Origin: an uncultured Bacteroidia bacterium
GTDB lineage: Bacteria; Bacteroidota; Bacteroidia; Bacteroidales; CAJPTX01
Assembly (NCBI GenBank): GCA_938038735.1
Contig: CALHSW010000070.1
Coordinates: forward strand, 1-33,746
Direction: 5' to 3'
DNA length: 33,746 bases
A program made the translations under genes and the position numbers. The notes beneath the pieces are model-generated. The model was not told where the DNA came from. It saw only the letters and a program-made list of their open reading frames with translations, and did not search any database. Numbering within the stretch: position 1 is the stretch's first letter; the number at the start of each line of letters is the position of its first letter. Shown in pieces: positions 7,239 to 16,099 of the stretch.

Positions 7239-8831
7239 CTACTGCGGCAGCACGCGCTGCGTGTACAACGCCTTCATTGCGGCATTGAGCGCATCATCCG
7301 TTGGCTGAAGGAAGGGGTACATACCCTCATTTTCCCACATAAACCTAGCTATCTGCGAGTAGACAGCAGCTTCAATTAAACGTTTTGAGGTCTGGTAGCC
7401 CTTCGGTTCAAAGGGTACCCCCTCTTTGGCAGCGTACCCCGTGAAGCTTCCCAACACACCCTGCTTCTCAAAATAGCCACGCATAGCCGCGATACCGTCT
7501 AGCCGCTGCATCTCCGCACGATGCTGATCCACAAAACGCACCGCGAAACGGAACGGAAGGTTACGACGTAGCAAACTCGTGTAGTACGGCGTTATAACCG
7601 TTGTGTCAACAGGAACAAAGATGTCGGGCATTATGCCGCCACCGCCGTACACGGTGCGCCCGCCCGCCGTAACGTAACGGCTCAGCGAGTCTTCGTGTAT
7701 ACTATCCCGCTGCGTGAACTCTCCGCGCTGGTAGCGCAAGAGGTAATCCATGTAGTAGAGCGAGTCGTTCCCCATCTCGTAGGGCCGCTGGATGCAGCGC
7801 CCCGAAGGGGTGTAGTACCGCGCCACGGTAAGCTGGAGCAACGACCCATCGCGGAAACCGAACTGCTCTTGCACCAAGCCCTTCCCGAACGAACGTCGCC
7901 CCACGACGAAGCCCCGATCGTTATCCTGTATAGCACCCGCAAAAATCTCGCTGGCCGATGCCGAGGCATCGTCAATCAGCACGGCTAGGGGAATGTTACG
8001 CAGGATTCCATCATGCTGCGTTGTATAATCCCGCCGTGGCGATGATCGCCCCTCGGTGTAAACCACGTGGGTACCCTTTGGGAGAAAGAACTCTGAAAGG
8101 AAGGTGGCCGCATCAAGCAATCCCCCTCCGTTGCCTCGTAAATCCACCACTATCTGTTGCATGCCCTGCGCGGCAAGGCGCGACACCGCCGCTGTGAACT
8201 CCTGCGGTGTGGTTTGCGAAAAACGGATGAGGTGTAGATACCCCGTCAACGAGTCGGCCATGTACGCCACCTCCACGCTATTGATTGGTATCTTGTCCCG
8301 CACAATGGTGAACGGGAGGATATCCTTCACCCCCTTACGATCCACTTCCACCGTTACCTGCGTGCCGCGTGGCCCACGCAGCAACCGCATCAACGAGTCC
8401 TGGTTGAACTTCACCCCCGCCACGTCAATTCCATCCACCCGCACGATGCGATCCCCCGAAAGAATCCCCACCTTTTCCGATGGCCCGCCCACAACCGTAC
8501 TCAACACCAAGAGAGTATCTGTCTGCATGTTGAATGTTATACCCACACCCTCAAATCCCCCCTCCAACGGCTCTTTATAGGCCTTTGCCTCCTTGGCAGA
8601 GATGTAGGTGGAATGCGGGTCAAGCTGGGAAACCACCGCGGCAATAGCCTTCTCCTCCAGATCAGCCATCGTCACCGTATCAACGTACGACCTCCTAATC
8701 AGGGAGGTCACTGCATCGAGCTTACTGCGACTAGGGAACGTTTTTCGTGATGCCAAGTAGGTTCCCACACCGTAGCACACCACCCCCGCAATCATACCCA
8801 GCAACAACCACAAAAACCAACGTCCACGCAT
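7239..8831 (-). CDS. S41-family C-terminal processing protease (CtpA/Prc-like)
   Basis: A 530-residue periplasmic serine protease. Residues 5-26 form a signal anchor. A PDZ domain covers about 90-170, with GFEGVGITF at its start. The S41 catalytic domain follows: LRGNGGGLLDAA near 232-243, then DDASASASEIFAGA and SFGKGLVQ. By alignment with E. coli Prc spacing, the Ser/Lys dyad is Ser292 and Lys317. About 150 further residues at the C-terminus are less conserved. Such proteases trim or degrade envelope proteins. It starts 67 bases after the dCMP deaminase and ends 33 bases before the YfhO-like ATG. Confidence 0.95.
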   Translation of the reverse strand: MRGRWFLWLLLGMIAGVVCYGVGTYLASRKTFPSRSKLDAVTSLIRRSYVDTVTMADLEEKAIAAVVSQLDPHSTYISAKEAKAYKEPLEGGFEGVGITFNMQTDTLLVLSTVVGGPSEKVGILSGDRIVRVDGIDVAGVKFNQDSLMRLLRGPRGTQVTVEVDRKGVKDILPFTIVRDKIPINSVEVAYMADSLTGYLHLIRFSQTTPQEFTAAVSRLAAQGMQQIVVDLRGNGGGLLDAATFLSEFFLPKGTHVVYTEGRSSPRRDYTTQHDGILRNIPLAVLIDDASASASEIFAGAIQDNDRGFVVGRRSFGKGLVQEQFGFRDGSLLQLTVARYYTPSGRCIQRPYEMGNDSLYYMDYLLRYQRGEFTQRDSIHEDSLSRYVTAGGRTVYGGGGIMPDIFVPVDTTVITPYYTSLLRRNLPFRFAVRFVDQHRAEMQRLDGIAAMRGYFEKQGVLGSFTGYAAKEGVPFEPKGYQTSKRLIEAAVYSQIARFMWENEGMYPFLQPTDDALNAAMKALYTQRVLPQ

Positions 8832-8898
8832 ACTCTTCTTTCTACTCTTTAACTTCCTACGCCTATCCTACTCTAGTCCAACGTACCATCTGCGGTTG

Positions 8899-9357
8899 TC
8901 ACTCCTCCTCACAATCCCGTATAGATTCTTCATCTAGGCACACCTGCGCTATCTCTATGCCTGCCTGCCGCAGTAGGTCTATCCCCGCTTCAGTATGGTA
9001 CGCATCGCAGTAAACGACCCTCACCACCCCCGCCTGTATTATGAGCTTGGCGCACTCCAAGCACGGCCCCGCGGTCACGTAGAGCGTAGCCCCCTCGCTG
9101 CTGTTGTTGGAACGCGCCACCTTGGTAATCGCATTCGCCTCGGCATGGAGAACGTAGGGGTAGGTTACATTATTCTCGTCCTCACAAACATTCGGGAATC
9201 CTGACGGAGTACCGTTGTACCCGTCCGATATAATCATCTTATCCTTAACCAGGAGAGCACCCACCTGACGCCGTGTGCAGTAGGAATTTTCCGCCCAAAT
9301 TCGCGCCATCTGGAGATAACGGCGATCGAGCTTACGCTGCTTTTCGCTATCGCCCAT
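8899..9357 (-). CDS. Deoxycytidylate (dCMP) deaminase
   Basis: The enzyme converts dCMP to dUMP, feeding thymidylate synthesis. The 152-residue protein has the zinc-binding motifs of the cytidine/deoxycytidylate deaminase fold, HAEANAI and PCLECAKLI, and the substrate-site segment SDGYNGTPSGFPNVCED typical of dCMP deaminases rather than cytidine deaminases. ATG at 9357 is preferred to the TTG at 9360. The gene begins 39 bases downstream of the mature 3' end of tRNA-Leu and may be cotranscribed with it; only a weak hairpin lies between them. It belongs to the ComEB/dCMP deaminase family. Confidence 0.94.
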   Translation of the reverse strand: MGDSEKQRKLDRRYLQMARIWAENSYCTRRQVGALLVKDKMIISDGYNGTPSGFPNVCEDENNVTYPYVLHAEANAITKVARSNNSSEGATLYVTAGPCLECAKLIIQAGVVRVVYCDAYHTEAGIDLLRQAGIEIAQVCLDEESIRDCEEE

Positions 9358-9372
9358 CAAAACACCCTATCT

Positions 9373-9389
9373 AAAAGCGGCACAACCGC
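9373..9389 (-). terminator. Weak hairpin with short T-run after tRNA-Leu
   Basis: On the minus strand GCGG-TTGTG-CCGC is followed by TTTT. The stem is only 4-5 bp, so it could be a leaky terminator or attenuator between the tRNA and the dCMP deaminase gene, or chance. Confidence 0.3.
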
Positions 9390-9395
9390 CACTCG

Positions 9396-9477
9396 TACCC
9401 AGGGCCGGGATCGAACCGGCATGGATCACTCCACTGGTGTTTGAGACCAGCGCGTCTACCAATTCCGCCACCTGGGC
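9396..9477 (-). tRNA. tRNA-Leu (anticodon CAA)
   Basis: The minus strand folds as a class II tRNA. The acceptor stem is GCCCAGG/CCTGGGT (one G-U pair) with discriminator A. The D-arm contains AATTGGTAGAC. The anticodon stem CTGGT/ACCAG encloses the loop CTCAAAC, giving anticodon CAA (reads UUG). A variable arm TGGA/TCCA follows, then the T-arm GCCGG-TTCGATC-CCGGC. The CCA end is not encoded. It has a strong promoter at 9507-9539. Confidence 0.96.
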
Positions 9478-9506
9478 AACATCCGCTCCGTGCCAAATAA
9501 CAACGC

Positions 9507-9539
9507 GCAAAGGTATAACTTCTAACGCTTTCCGCCAAA
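9507..9539 (-). promoter_or_regulatory. Promoter for tRNA-Leu and probably the operon behind it
   Basis: The minus strand has TTTG (9539-9536), a 20-base spacer and TACCTTTGC (9515-9507), matching the Bacteroidetes -33/-7 pattern. The tRNA begins 29 bases further on. It may also drive the genes down to truB, since no strong terminator interrupts them. Confidence 0.7.
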
Positions 9540-9662
9540 TTTTTTTAACCTATTCCTGGAAACATCCTCTTATTGAGAACCTTGCGAAAAGCACCTACCC
9601 TCAAAACTGCCTTATATGCATCTCGCTAAAGCACGCACTGCGCCACGCTTTCCTAACGTTCC

Positions 9663-10856
9663 CTATTTTCCACTTTGGGCAGCTGTAGCTTCGTGGAAAT
9701 CACGTACAGCCTCCTCGTATGCCTCCGTTAGCGCCACGTCGCGTCGCGCCATTACGATGCGCGCCGTCTCCAGAGCATCTCGCAGGGGATGCTTGCGCAT
9801 CCCCTGTGCTCCCCCCCAGGAAAACGCAGGGATGTACGCCCGCGGAAAGCCCGAACCAAAGATGTTACAGAACGCTCCCACCACGGTGCCTGTGTTGAAC
9901 ATCGTGTTGATGCCACTCTTGGAATGATCCCCCATAATCAACCCGCAGAACTGAAGCCCTGTCTGCTCAAAACGCCCGCTCTCCTCGCTGTACACCTTGA
10001 CCGGTGCGTAGTTGTTTTTCAAGTTGGAGCAATTCGTATCCGCCCCTAGATTACACCAACTCCCTATGCACGCATTCCCTATGTAGCCATCGTGGGCCTT
10101 GTTGGTATAATCTTGAACAACTGACTCATCGACCTCCCCCCCCACTTTGCAATGCCTTCCGATAGAGGTTGCCCCGTAAATCTTAGACGCCATGCGCACC
10201 TTAGAAAAGTCGCCCAACGCGAAGGGACCTCGTATATGCGCCCCCTCCATCACCTCCGCGCTACGCCCTATGTATATTGGTCCCGCCGTGGCGTTCAACG
10301 TACAAAAATGGAGCTCCGCACCCGCCTCCACGAAGATGTCGTGCGCTCCAATCGCCTGTACTGACGCGTCCAACGGCTGCGACTGCCGCACCTTTCGTAT
10401 TTGCCCCAACGTGTAGGCAATAGCCTCCGCTGCGTACTGAAACAGATGCCAAGGCTTCTCCACTACTGCCGCACCATCCAACGAGTAAACTTTCAACGCC
10501 TTGTCACCTGCCAAAGTTTTCCACTCCACGTTCGCAGCGTTCACATGCGCGGCCACCATCCTCCCATCGCTGTAAAGGCACGTACCCACCGGCATGCCCC
10601 GCATCAGCGCAACAAGCCCAACGCTAGGGAGTAATCCCCCCAGAATATGCCACGTATCGCCTTGAAGCGCAGCAGGCGTAGGGAATAGCGATGCCAACCG
10701 CCGCTGCGTGGCGTACGCTACCTCTGAACTTTGCAGCGCTTCTCTCCAATTCTCGGCTATTGACCCGATACCCACCGTTAGATCCGCCACGGGACGGAAC
10801 GCCGTGAGCGGCATTAACGAACGTCCAAGCGTGTAATCGTGAAATACTATCCCCAT
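9663..10856 (-). CDS. GlmU-like sugar nucleotidyltransferase/acetyltransferase (Bacteroidetes type)
   Basis: The protein of about 398 residues has an N-terminal half with the Bacteroidetes GlmU-like signature LMPLTAFRPVADLTVGI and a C-terminal left-handed beta-helix of hexapeptide repeats (for example GPIYIGRSAEVMEGAHIRGP). The family (annotated as alternative bacterial GlmU, TIGR03991 from memory) is proposed to make UDP-GlcNAc from glucosamine-1-phosphate, supplying peptidoglycan and lipopolysaccharide. The classical GlmU loop LAAGxGTRM is absent, so the chemistry is not certain from sequence. The frame opens with TTG at 10862, but ATG at 10856 is preferred. The gene lies just beyond the rpmE terminator. 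Confidence 0.88.
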   Translation of the reverse strand: MGIVFHDYTLGRSLMPLTAFRPVADLTVGIGSIAENWREALQSSEVAYATQRRLASLFPTPAALQGDTWHILGGLLPSVGLVALMRGMPVGTCLYSDGRMVAAHVNAANVEWKTLAGDKALKVYSLDGAAVVEKPWHLFQYAAEAIAYTLGQIRKVRQSQPLDASVQAIGAHDIFVEAGAELHFCTLNATAGPIYIGRSAEVMEGAHIRGPFALGDFSKVRMASKIYGATSIGRHCKVGGEVDESVVQDYTNKAHDGYIGNACIGSWCNLGADTNCSNLKNNYAPVKVYSEESGRFEQTGLQFCGLIMGDHSKSGINTMFNTGTVVGAFCNIFGSGFPRAYIPAFSWGGAQGMRKHPLRDALETARIVMARRDVALTEAYEEAVRDFHEATAAQSGK

Positions 10857-10884
10857 GGCCAACTACTGCTCCATTGCTTACAAT

Positions 10885-10927
10885 AAAAAAGCCATCGAAC
10901 GACTGAGTATCCAAATCGTTCGACGGC
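10885..10927 (-). terminator. Intrinsic terminator of rpmE
   Basis: On the minus strand the arms 10927-10916 and 10902-10891 form a 12-bp stem with one G-U pair, followed at once by TTTTTT (10890-10885). The wobble pair forms only in the minus-strand RNA, which agrees with rpmE as the upstream gene. Confidence 0.85.
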
Positions 10928-10960
10928 CAATACTTTTCTCGCGCTCCTTCTCCGCCCCGC

Positions 10961-11236
10961 CTACTTCTCCGGCTTCACGCCACGAGCCTGCATGTGCGCC
11001 TTGTAGCGACTCATAAACTTATCAACACGCCCAGCAGTATCTACCAACTTCATCTTACCCGTGTAGAATGGGTGAGACGCACTCGAGATCTCCATCTTAT
11101 ACAGCGGATACTCCACGCCATCTATATCTATCGTCTCGCGGGTCGCCACAGTTGACTTCGTCAAAAACACCTGCTCGTTCGACATGTCCTTGAACGCCAC
11201 CATCCTATATCCCTCTGGATGAATTCCCTTCTTCAT
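10961..11236 (-). CDS. rpmE: Ribosomal protein L31, type B
   Basis: This 91-residue 50S subunit protein begins MKKGIHPEGYRMVAF, with the type B hallmark SSASHPFYTGK near residues 51-61. It lacks the CxxC zinc ligands of type A L31, so it is the zinc-independent form, standard in Bacteroidetes. ATG at 11236 follows a strong promoter, and a terminator lies 34 bases after the stop, making this a single-gene transcript. Confidence 0.96.
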   Translation of the reverse strand: MKKGIHPEGYRMVAFKDMSNEQVFLTKSTVATRETIDIDGVEYPLYKMEISSASHPFYTGKMKLVDTAGRVDKFMSRYKAHMQARGVKPEK

Positions 11237-11290
11237 TGCCTTTCGCTTTACCTATTCGAGGATCGCTCCCCTTTCCCATAACAATCGGCT

Positions 11291-11322
11291 GCAAAGATAC
11301 TACTTTTTCTCAACACTGCAAT
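11291..11322 (-). promoter_or_regulatory. rpmE promoter
   Basis: The minus strand has ATTG (11322-11319), a 19-base spacer and TATCTTTGC (11299-11291). This is one of the two best matches to the Bacteroidetes -33/-7 pattern in the window. It lies 55 bases before the rpmE ATG. Confidence 0.8.
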
Positions 11323-11351
11323 ACAGCCAATAGCTACCGACACCTAAATTG

Positions 11352-12212
11352 CTATTTTCCCCTCGTCTCACACCCTCGCACACCCTCTGCTAGGGCTTGA
11401 GGTGCCACTTCTGACAACTCTCCAACCACGGCCAATTCGTTTCCCGCAACACGCAGGTATTCCTCTAGTCTTCGCCTCAACAATGCGTTAACACCCGATG
11501 ACACCAGCAACAGCCTGCCACCCTGTAATCTCTGCGCCGCAGAAACGCCTCGCAACGATTTATACACCCTAACAGCCTGCCGACTCACCGCCACCGCAGG
11601 ATTAACCACCGTCACGCCCTTTGGCAACACCCTCTCAAACACCCCCACTAAAAAGGGATAATGTGTACAGCCTAGCACCAATTGATCTATGCCCCTCTCT
11701 ACCATCGGCCCCACAAGTTCTCGAACTCTCTTCTCCGCCATCGGCGTATCGCATAGCCGCTGCTCCACAATTTCTACAAGCCCTTCCCCCTCCACCTGGA
11801 TAATCTCCACTGCCTGCCCATACTGCTCCAGCTGCCGCTGGAAACGATCGCCCTTTATCGTTCCGTGCGTAGCTAGCACCCCTATGACATGCGTTACGCT
11901 TTGCAGAGCTGCGGGCTTCACCGCCGGCTCCATCCCCACGAAGGGTATAGAAAATGCACCCCGTAGCGCCTCTATCGCAGCCGCAGTGGCGGTGTTGCAA
12001 GCCACCACCACCATGGCGCATCCCGAATCAACGAACCCTTGCACTATTGAAAACACACGGCTGCGAACCTCCTCCACCTCCCTAGGGCCGTACGGGCACC
12101 ACGCATTGTCAGAGTAGTAAATGAACTCAGCCATTGGCAAGCTCGCAAGCATGGGCGCTAACACCGTAAGCCCCCCCACGCCCGAATCTAGAACCCCGAC
12201 CCGATACCTCAT
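11352..12212 (-). CDS. murI: Glutamate racemase MurI
   Basis: MurI makes D-glutamate for peptidoglycan in the cytoplasm. The family motifs are all present: VLDSGVGGLTV with catalytic Asp9, SDNAWCPYG, the catalytic cysteine in VACNTATAA (Cys72), and the second cysteine-histidine pair in LGCTHYPF. The open frame extends to an ATG at 12269, but the extra 19 residues (MTLPACLFNG...) do not belong to the family and would cover the hairpin at 12252-12284; ATG at 12212 gives a normal 286-residue enzyme. murI follows the paired ompH genes, a common Bacteroidetes arrangement. Confidence 0.95.
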   Translation of the reverse strand: MRYRVGVLDSGVGGLTVLAPMLASLPMAEFIYYSDNAWCPYGPREVEEVRSRVFSIVQGFVDSGCAMVVVACNTATAAAIEALRGAFSIPFVGMEPAVKPAALQSVTHVIGVLATHGTIKGDRFQRQLEQYGQAVEIIQVEGEGLVEIVEQRLCDTPMAEKRVRELVGPMVERGIDQLVLGCTHYPFLVGVFERVLPKGVTVVNPAVAVSRQAVRVYKSLRGVSAAQRLQGGRLLLVSSGVNALLRRRLEEYLRVAGNELAVVGELSEVAPQALAEGVRGCETRGK

Positions 12213-12251
12213 ATCGCTAAAGGCACTCCGCCACTTTCGTCCGTTAAACAG

Positions 12252-12284
12252 ACATGCAGGCAGCGTCAAACGCTACCTGCATGT
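12252..12284 (-). terminator. Hairpin between the ompH pair and murI
   Basis: Arms 12252-12265 and 12271-12284 form a 14-bp stem with a 5-base loop. The single imperfect pair becomes G-U only in minus-strand RNA, so it suits a transcript from ompH towards murI. No T-run follows, so it may be a processing site or attenuator rather than a full terminator. Confidence 0.55.
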
Positions 12285-12316
12285 CCTCACCGCTCTACAT
12301 TCAAGGGCACACGCTT

Positions 12317-12832
12317 CTACTTCGTTATGCCCAGCTCTTTCTTCACCATCGGCAAAATATCCGTGCTCTTCGATGACTGATACAGCACCGCCCCCATGCT
12401 CGTGTCAAACACGTAGACGAAACCGTTCGTCTCTCCCACCTTTGTAATGGCCTTGTGCGCCTTCTCAAGGATTGGCTGCATCAGCTTCGCCTGTAGATCG
12501 CGCATATCCTTCTGCGCGGCCGTCTGATACTCCTGGAAGCGTTGCCCCAAATCCTGCAGCTCCTTCTCCTTCGTATCGCGCAGAGCTGGCGATAGCGATT
12601 CTCGCTTCTGCATGTAGTCCTGATACTTCTTGTTTATCTCCACCTGGAGTTGCTCCATCTGATCCGTCAAGTCTTTTTCAAAGGCCTGTAAACGCTTCTG
12701 CGCAGAGTCGCTCTCCGGCATCGCCGCTATCAATTCTTGACTATTTATGTGGGCGAACTTCAACTCCTGGCCGTTCGCCACGTACTGCAATGCCATCAAG
12801 GCTACCACCACAAAAAAAACTGTTCTCTTCAT
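12317..12832 (-). CDS. OmpH/Skp family periplasmic chaperone (second copy)
   Basis: The 171-residue protein has a signal peptide (MKRTVFFVVVALMALQYVANGQE), then a short beta strand (LKFAHINSQELIAAMPE), a long charged coiled-coil region (about residues 45-120) rich in Lys, Glu and Gln, and a C-terminal strand region (GFVYVFDTS.GAVLY). That is the Skp/OmpH tentacle design, which holds unfolded outer-membrane proteins in the periplasm for BamA. It lies 77 bases after the first ompH gene and is followed by the hairpin before murI. The two paralogues are clearly diverged, so this is an old duplication. Confidence 0.93.
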   Translation of the reverse strand: MKRTVFFVVVALMALQYVANGQELKFAHINSQELIAAMPESDSAQKRLQAFEKDLTDQMEQLQVEINKKYQDYMQKRESLSPALRDTKEKELQDLGQRFQEYQTAAQKDMRDLQAKLMQPILEKAHKAITKVGETNGFVYVFDTSMGAVLYQSSKSTDILPMVKKELGITK

Positions 12833-12909
12833 CTCTTGACTTTTCAGTTACCCCTTAAACTTACCTCTAAAACGAAACTTTCACGTCCCGCTACAAAGCA
12901 CTTTCTCGC

Positions 12910-13419
12910 CTAGTACCCCAGCTTCGCTAGCACCTCGTCGCTCTTATCGTACCTTGGGCTGCTGTACAGCACGCTCGCCGAGGCAGCCACGTCTATGATC
13001 GCCGCGTAGCCCCCATCGGCCGCCACCGCTTTCACCGCAGCGTACACCTGGTCCTGTATCGGCTTTATCAGCTCCTCCTGCTTTTTCGCCAGCATGCCAT
13101 CGCGCCCAAAATACTTCTGCTGCAGCGCCTTCACCCTCTTTTCGTCCTCCATAATCTCTTCCTGCTTCTTTTGGCGGCGATCGGCCGTCAAAAGCATCTG
13201 CTCTGACTGAAACTGCTTCAACTTCTCATCTAGCGCCGCATACCCTTTATCCACCTCACCCTCGTAGCTCTTTGAAATTTTGTCCAACTGCTCCTTTGCC
13301 GACTTGTAGGCCGGTATCTTGTTCAAAATGTACTCCGTGTCTACAAATGCAAACTTCTGCGCCGATACGCTCGCAGTCCCCAGCACCAGGAGTAAAAGTA
13401 CTAACCTTAACCGCTTCAT
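12910..13419 (-). CDS. OmpH/Skp family periplasmic chaperone (first copy)
   Basis: The protein of about 169 residues has a signal peptide (MKRLRLVLLLLVLGTASVSAQ), the opening strand KFAFVDTEYILNKIPAYK, a coiled coil of about 75 residues, and the closing GGYAAIIDVAASASVLYSSP segment of OmpH/Skp chaperones. The open frame extends to a GTG at 13443, but ATG at 13419 puts the basic start of the signal peptide in place. It sits 67 bases behind bamA and would deliver nascent outer-membrane proteins to it. It ends in a leucine-glycine-tyrosine tail as many family members do. Confidence 0.94.
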   Translation of the reverse strand: MKRLRLVLLLLVLGTASVSAQKFAFVDTEYILNKIPAYKSAKEQLDKISKSYEGEVDKGYAALDEKLKQFQSEQMLLTADRRQKKQEEIMEDEKRVKALQQKYFGRDGMLAKKQEELIKPIQDQVYAAVKAVAADGGYAAIIDVAASASVLYSSPRYDKSDEVLAKLGY

Positions 13420-13486
13420 TGTCTCATCATTTTTTACCCTCACTATGCTCCTCTCCTACAAACTCCAAACCAAACTCCCCTCGCCT

Positions 13487-16006
13487 TTACTGCAACGGCA
13501 TGCCTATCAAGAAATGGGGCTGCCATTTGTTGGCATCGGCATTGCCTATCACCGGGTCAAAGCCATAGGCTATGTCAAAGCCTAACATGCCTAGCATCGG
13601 CAAAAAGACCCGAACGCCAGCCCCTACCGAGCGATGAATTTCAAACGGATTGAACCTGTTCAAATCGTACCACGCATTGCCTCCCTCTGCAAACAGCAAC
13701 ACGTATATCGACGACTGCGGTTTGAGAATAATAGGATACCGCAACTCCATGGTGAACTTATCATATATATTCGCCATCCTCGCCCCATTCTGAACCCTAG
13801 GGGTTAGCGACGAATTGGCATACCCACGAAGTCCTACCGCCTCTCGCCCATAAATGTAGTTATACCCTGCCAAGCCGTCGCCCCCCACATCAAACCCTTC
13901 AAACGGAGAGTAGCCCACATCCTTATTATAGTACCCTAGGTACCCCATGTGCGCACCTAGATACAAAACTAAATCGCCCCACAGCGCGGCGTACCACTGC
14001 GCCTTCGCGGTCCACTTATGGTACTCTATCCACTTATACCTCTCACTCGGCAGCATATCGGGAGACTTGTAATCCTTCTTGTTGAAGTAGGAGTACGGCG
14101 GGGTCAGCTGTAACGACAGCGAAAAATTAGACCCACTGCGTGGATATATCGGCTGGTCTACCGAATTACGTCCCCACACCACCTTGAAACTCAAATTGTT
14201 CGTATTCCCATTAGAGAAAATGAACTCATCCCGCCAGTTGCGTAGCACAAAATGCTGGTACGACAGCTCCCCATATATCGTGAAGAAGTCGTCTGGCCAT
14301 TTCAAGCGGGTGCCAATCCCCATCGTCCCCCCTATTATCTTGAAGAAATCGTCGGAGGGATTCCAAAGGAACTTGGAGTAATCGTACTTGGAATACATGA
14401 AGGAGAGCGATAGGCTCGTGGGCTTTCGCCCCCCCAGCCACGGCTCTACAAACGATAAATTCAACGACTGGTACTGCGTCCCATTCGTACTCCAATGGAT
14501 GGATAGGCTCTGCCCGTCGCCCGATGGAATCGGACGCCACGCCTCCTTCTTAAACAGGTTCTGAATGCTAAAATTGGCAAACCGCAAACCCAACGTACCC
14601 ACGAACATGCCCGCGCCCCATCCCGCCGATAGCTCAAGCTGATCCGACGACTTCTCTTCCACCGTGTATTGCAGTTTAACCGTTCCATCCGCAACGTTAG
14701 GAATGGGATTTATACCCAACGTCTCAGGGTTGAAGTAGCCCAGCGCCGCCAGCTCTCGCATGGAACGCATGATGTTGGTCTTGCTGAATAGATCCCCTGG
14801 GTAGGTACGCAGCTCCCGCCGTATCACATGCTCGTTCGTCCTATCGTTTCCCAGTATTTCCACCGCCGATATGGTTGCCTGCGGCCCTTCCATTATACGC
14901 ATCTCTAGCGTCACAGAATCGTTTGACACATCCGTCTCCACCGGCTGTATATTAAAGAATAGGTACCCTTCGTCCATATACATCGTCGACACCGAGTTCT
15001 CGTCGACAAACAGCCTTTTCTGGAGCAACTCTTGATCGTAGACATCCGACTTGCCCATGCCCAACATTTGATCAAGCACTGGCGAGGGGTATACGGTGTT
15101 CCCCACCCACTTTACATCCCGAAGGTGGTACTGATTCCCCTCATCGAGCCACACTTTTATCCCCACCCGCTTATCGCTTATATCGTACACGCTATCGCGA
15201 ACTACCACCGCATCACGGTAACCATACTTATTGTAGTAGTCTACAAGGTTTCCCAAATCTTCCTTGTACCTCTCCGCGATAAACTTCTTCGAGTTGAAGA
15301 TATTCCAATTGATTCGCTTAGTCTTCTTAAAAGCCTTCCATCGCAGCTTGCTATCTTTAAACGCTGTATTGCCCTCAAAATCAATCTCTTTTATCTTTAC
15401 CTTCTTGCCTCTATCCACCACAAAGATCACCACCACTGCGTTAAGATTTAGTGTATCCTGCTGGCGACGCGCATCAACTCTCACCCGTAAAAACCCCTTG
15501 TCAAGGTAATACTTCCTTATCACCCGTTTCGCTTGATCCAAAGTCGCTTCAGTAGCCTGCTGACCCGCTTTGAGCGAAAGCTTTTCCTCTAAATCTTTTT
15601 TTGCGCTTCGCTTCACCCCCACGTATTCAATCCTAGAAATCCGGGGCTGCTCCTGCAAATGGATGTCTAGAACCACATGGTCGGCCTCCCGGTGCGCCAA
15701 ATTTATAGAAACGCTCGAGAACAGATTCTGAGAGTTTAGCTTTTTCACTGCCGCGGTAATCTCGCTACCCGGGAGACTTATCGTATCGCCCTTGCGCAAT
15801 CCGACTATATCCAAAAGCACCCTCGGGTCGATGTACTCCACGCCCGACACCGTAACATCCTGAATAATCACCCGCTCTGGCACCGCGTAGGAAAAATCTC
15901 CTGCCTCCGCCCCCGCTTGCGCACGTACCATTGGCGACAGTGCTAGAAGCAACACGCTCACACTTAATACACTAAAAGAATGACGCAAACACCCGCTACT
16001 CCTCAT
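13487..16006 (-). CDS. bamA: Outer-membrane protein assembly factor BamA
   Basis: BamA inserts beta-barrel proteins into the outer membrane. The 839-residue protein has a signal peptide (to about residue 30, MVRAQA), five POTRA-like repeats (about 45-440; e.g. VIIQDVTVSGVEYIDPRVLLDIVGLRKGDTI is POTRA1 in layout) and a C-terminal 16-strand barrel. The barrel includes the GLRGY signature (VGLRGYANSSLTPR) that corresponds to the VRGF motif of loop 6, and FDIAYGFDP near the end. The last residue is Gln rather than Phe. It has its own promoter between uppS and its ATG and precedes the two ompH genes. Confidence 0.96.
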   Translation of the reverse strand: MRSSGCLRHSFSVLSVSVLLLALSPMVRAQAGAEAGDFSYAVPERVIIQDVTVSGVEYIDPRVLLDIVGLRKGDTISLPGSEITAAVKKLNSQNLFSSVSINLAHREADHVVLDIHLQEQPRISRIEYVGVKRSAKKDLEEKLSLKAGQQATEATLDQAKRVIRKYYLDKGFLRVRVDARRQQDTLNLNAVVVIFVVDRGKKVKIKEIDFEGNTAFKDSKLRWKAFKKTKRINWNIFNSKKFIAERYKEDLGNLVDYYNKYGYRDAVVVRDSVYDISDKRVGIKVWLDEGNQYHLRDVKWVGNTVYPSPVLDQMLGMGKSDVYDQELLQKRLFVDENSVSTMYMDEGYLFFNIQPVETDVSNDSVTLEMRIMEGPQATISAVEILGNDRTNEHVIRRELRTYPGDLFSKTNIMRSMRELAALGYFNPETLGINPIPNVADGTVKLQYTVEEKSSDQLELSAGWGAGMFVGTLGLRFANFSIQNLFKKEAWRPIPSGDGQSLSIHWSTNGTQYQSLNLSFVEPWLGGRKPTSLSLSFMYSKYDYSKFLWNPSDDFFKIIGGTMGIGTRLKWPDDFFTIYGELSYQHFVLRNWRDEFIFSNGNTNNLSFKVVWGRNSVDQPIYPRSGSNFSLSLQLTPPYSYFNKKDYKSPDMLPSERYKWIEYHKWTAKAQWYAALWGDLVLYLGAHMGYLGYYNKDVGYSPFEGFDVGGDGLAGYNYIYGREAVGLRGYANSSLTPRVQNGARMANIYDKFTMELRYPIILKPQSSIYVLLFAEGGNAWYDLNRFNPFEIHRSVGAGVRVFLPMLGMLGFDIAYGFDPVIGNADANKWQPHFLIGMPLQ

Positions 16007-16068
16007 ACTCTTTTCTTTATTCTCCCTGCGTGCAAAGCCATACAGCTACCGCACTCTCACATCAAACT

Positions 16069-16077
16069 GCAAAAGTA
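16069..16077 (-). promoter_or_regulatory. -7 promoter box upstream of bamA
   Basis: The minus strand reads TACTTTTGC, matching TAnnTTTG, 62 bases before the bamA ATG and just after the uppS stop. No clear -33 box was found. It suggests bamA-ompH-ompH can be expressed separately from nadK-DUF6089-uppS. Confidence 0.6.
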
Positions 16078-16099
16078 AGAATTATTCGCCGATTCCAGC

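Noticed and set aside
9663..10856. Classical bifunctional GlmU
   Set aside because: The LAAGxGTRM pyrophosphorylase loop is missing; the N-terminus fits the Bacteroidetes GlmU-like family instead.
12213..12269. Longer N-terminus for MurI
   Set aside because: The 19 extra residues do not fit the family and would cover the 14-bp hairpin at 12252-12284.
12317..13419. The two OmpH genes as a recent duplication like that at 30991-33266
   Set aside because: Their sequences are strongly diverged and the pair is conserved across Bacteroidetes, so the duplication is ancient.
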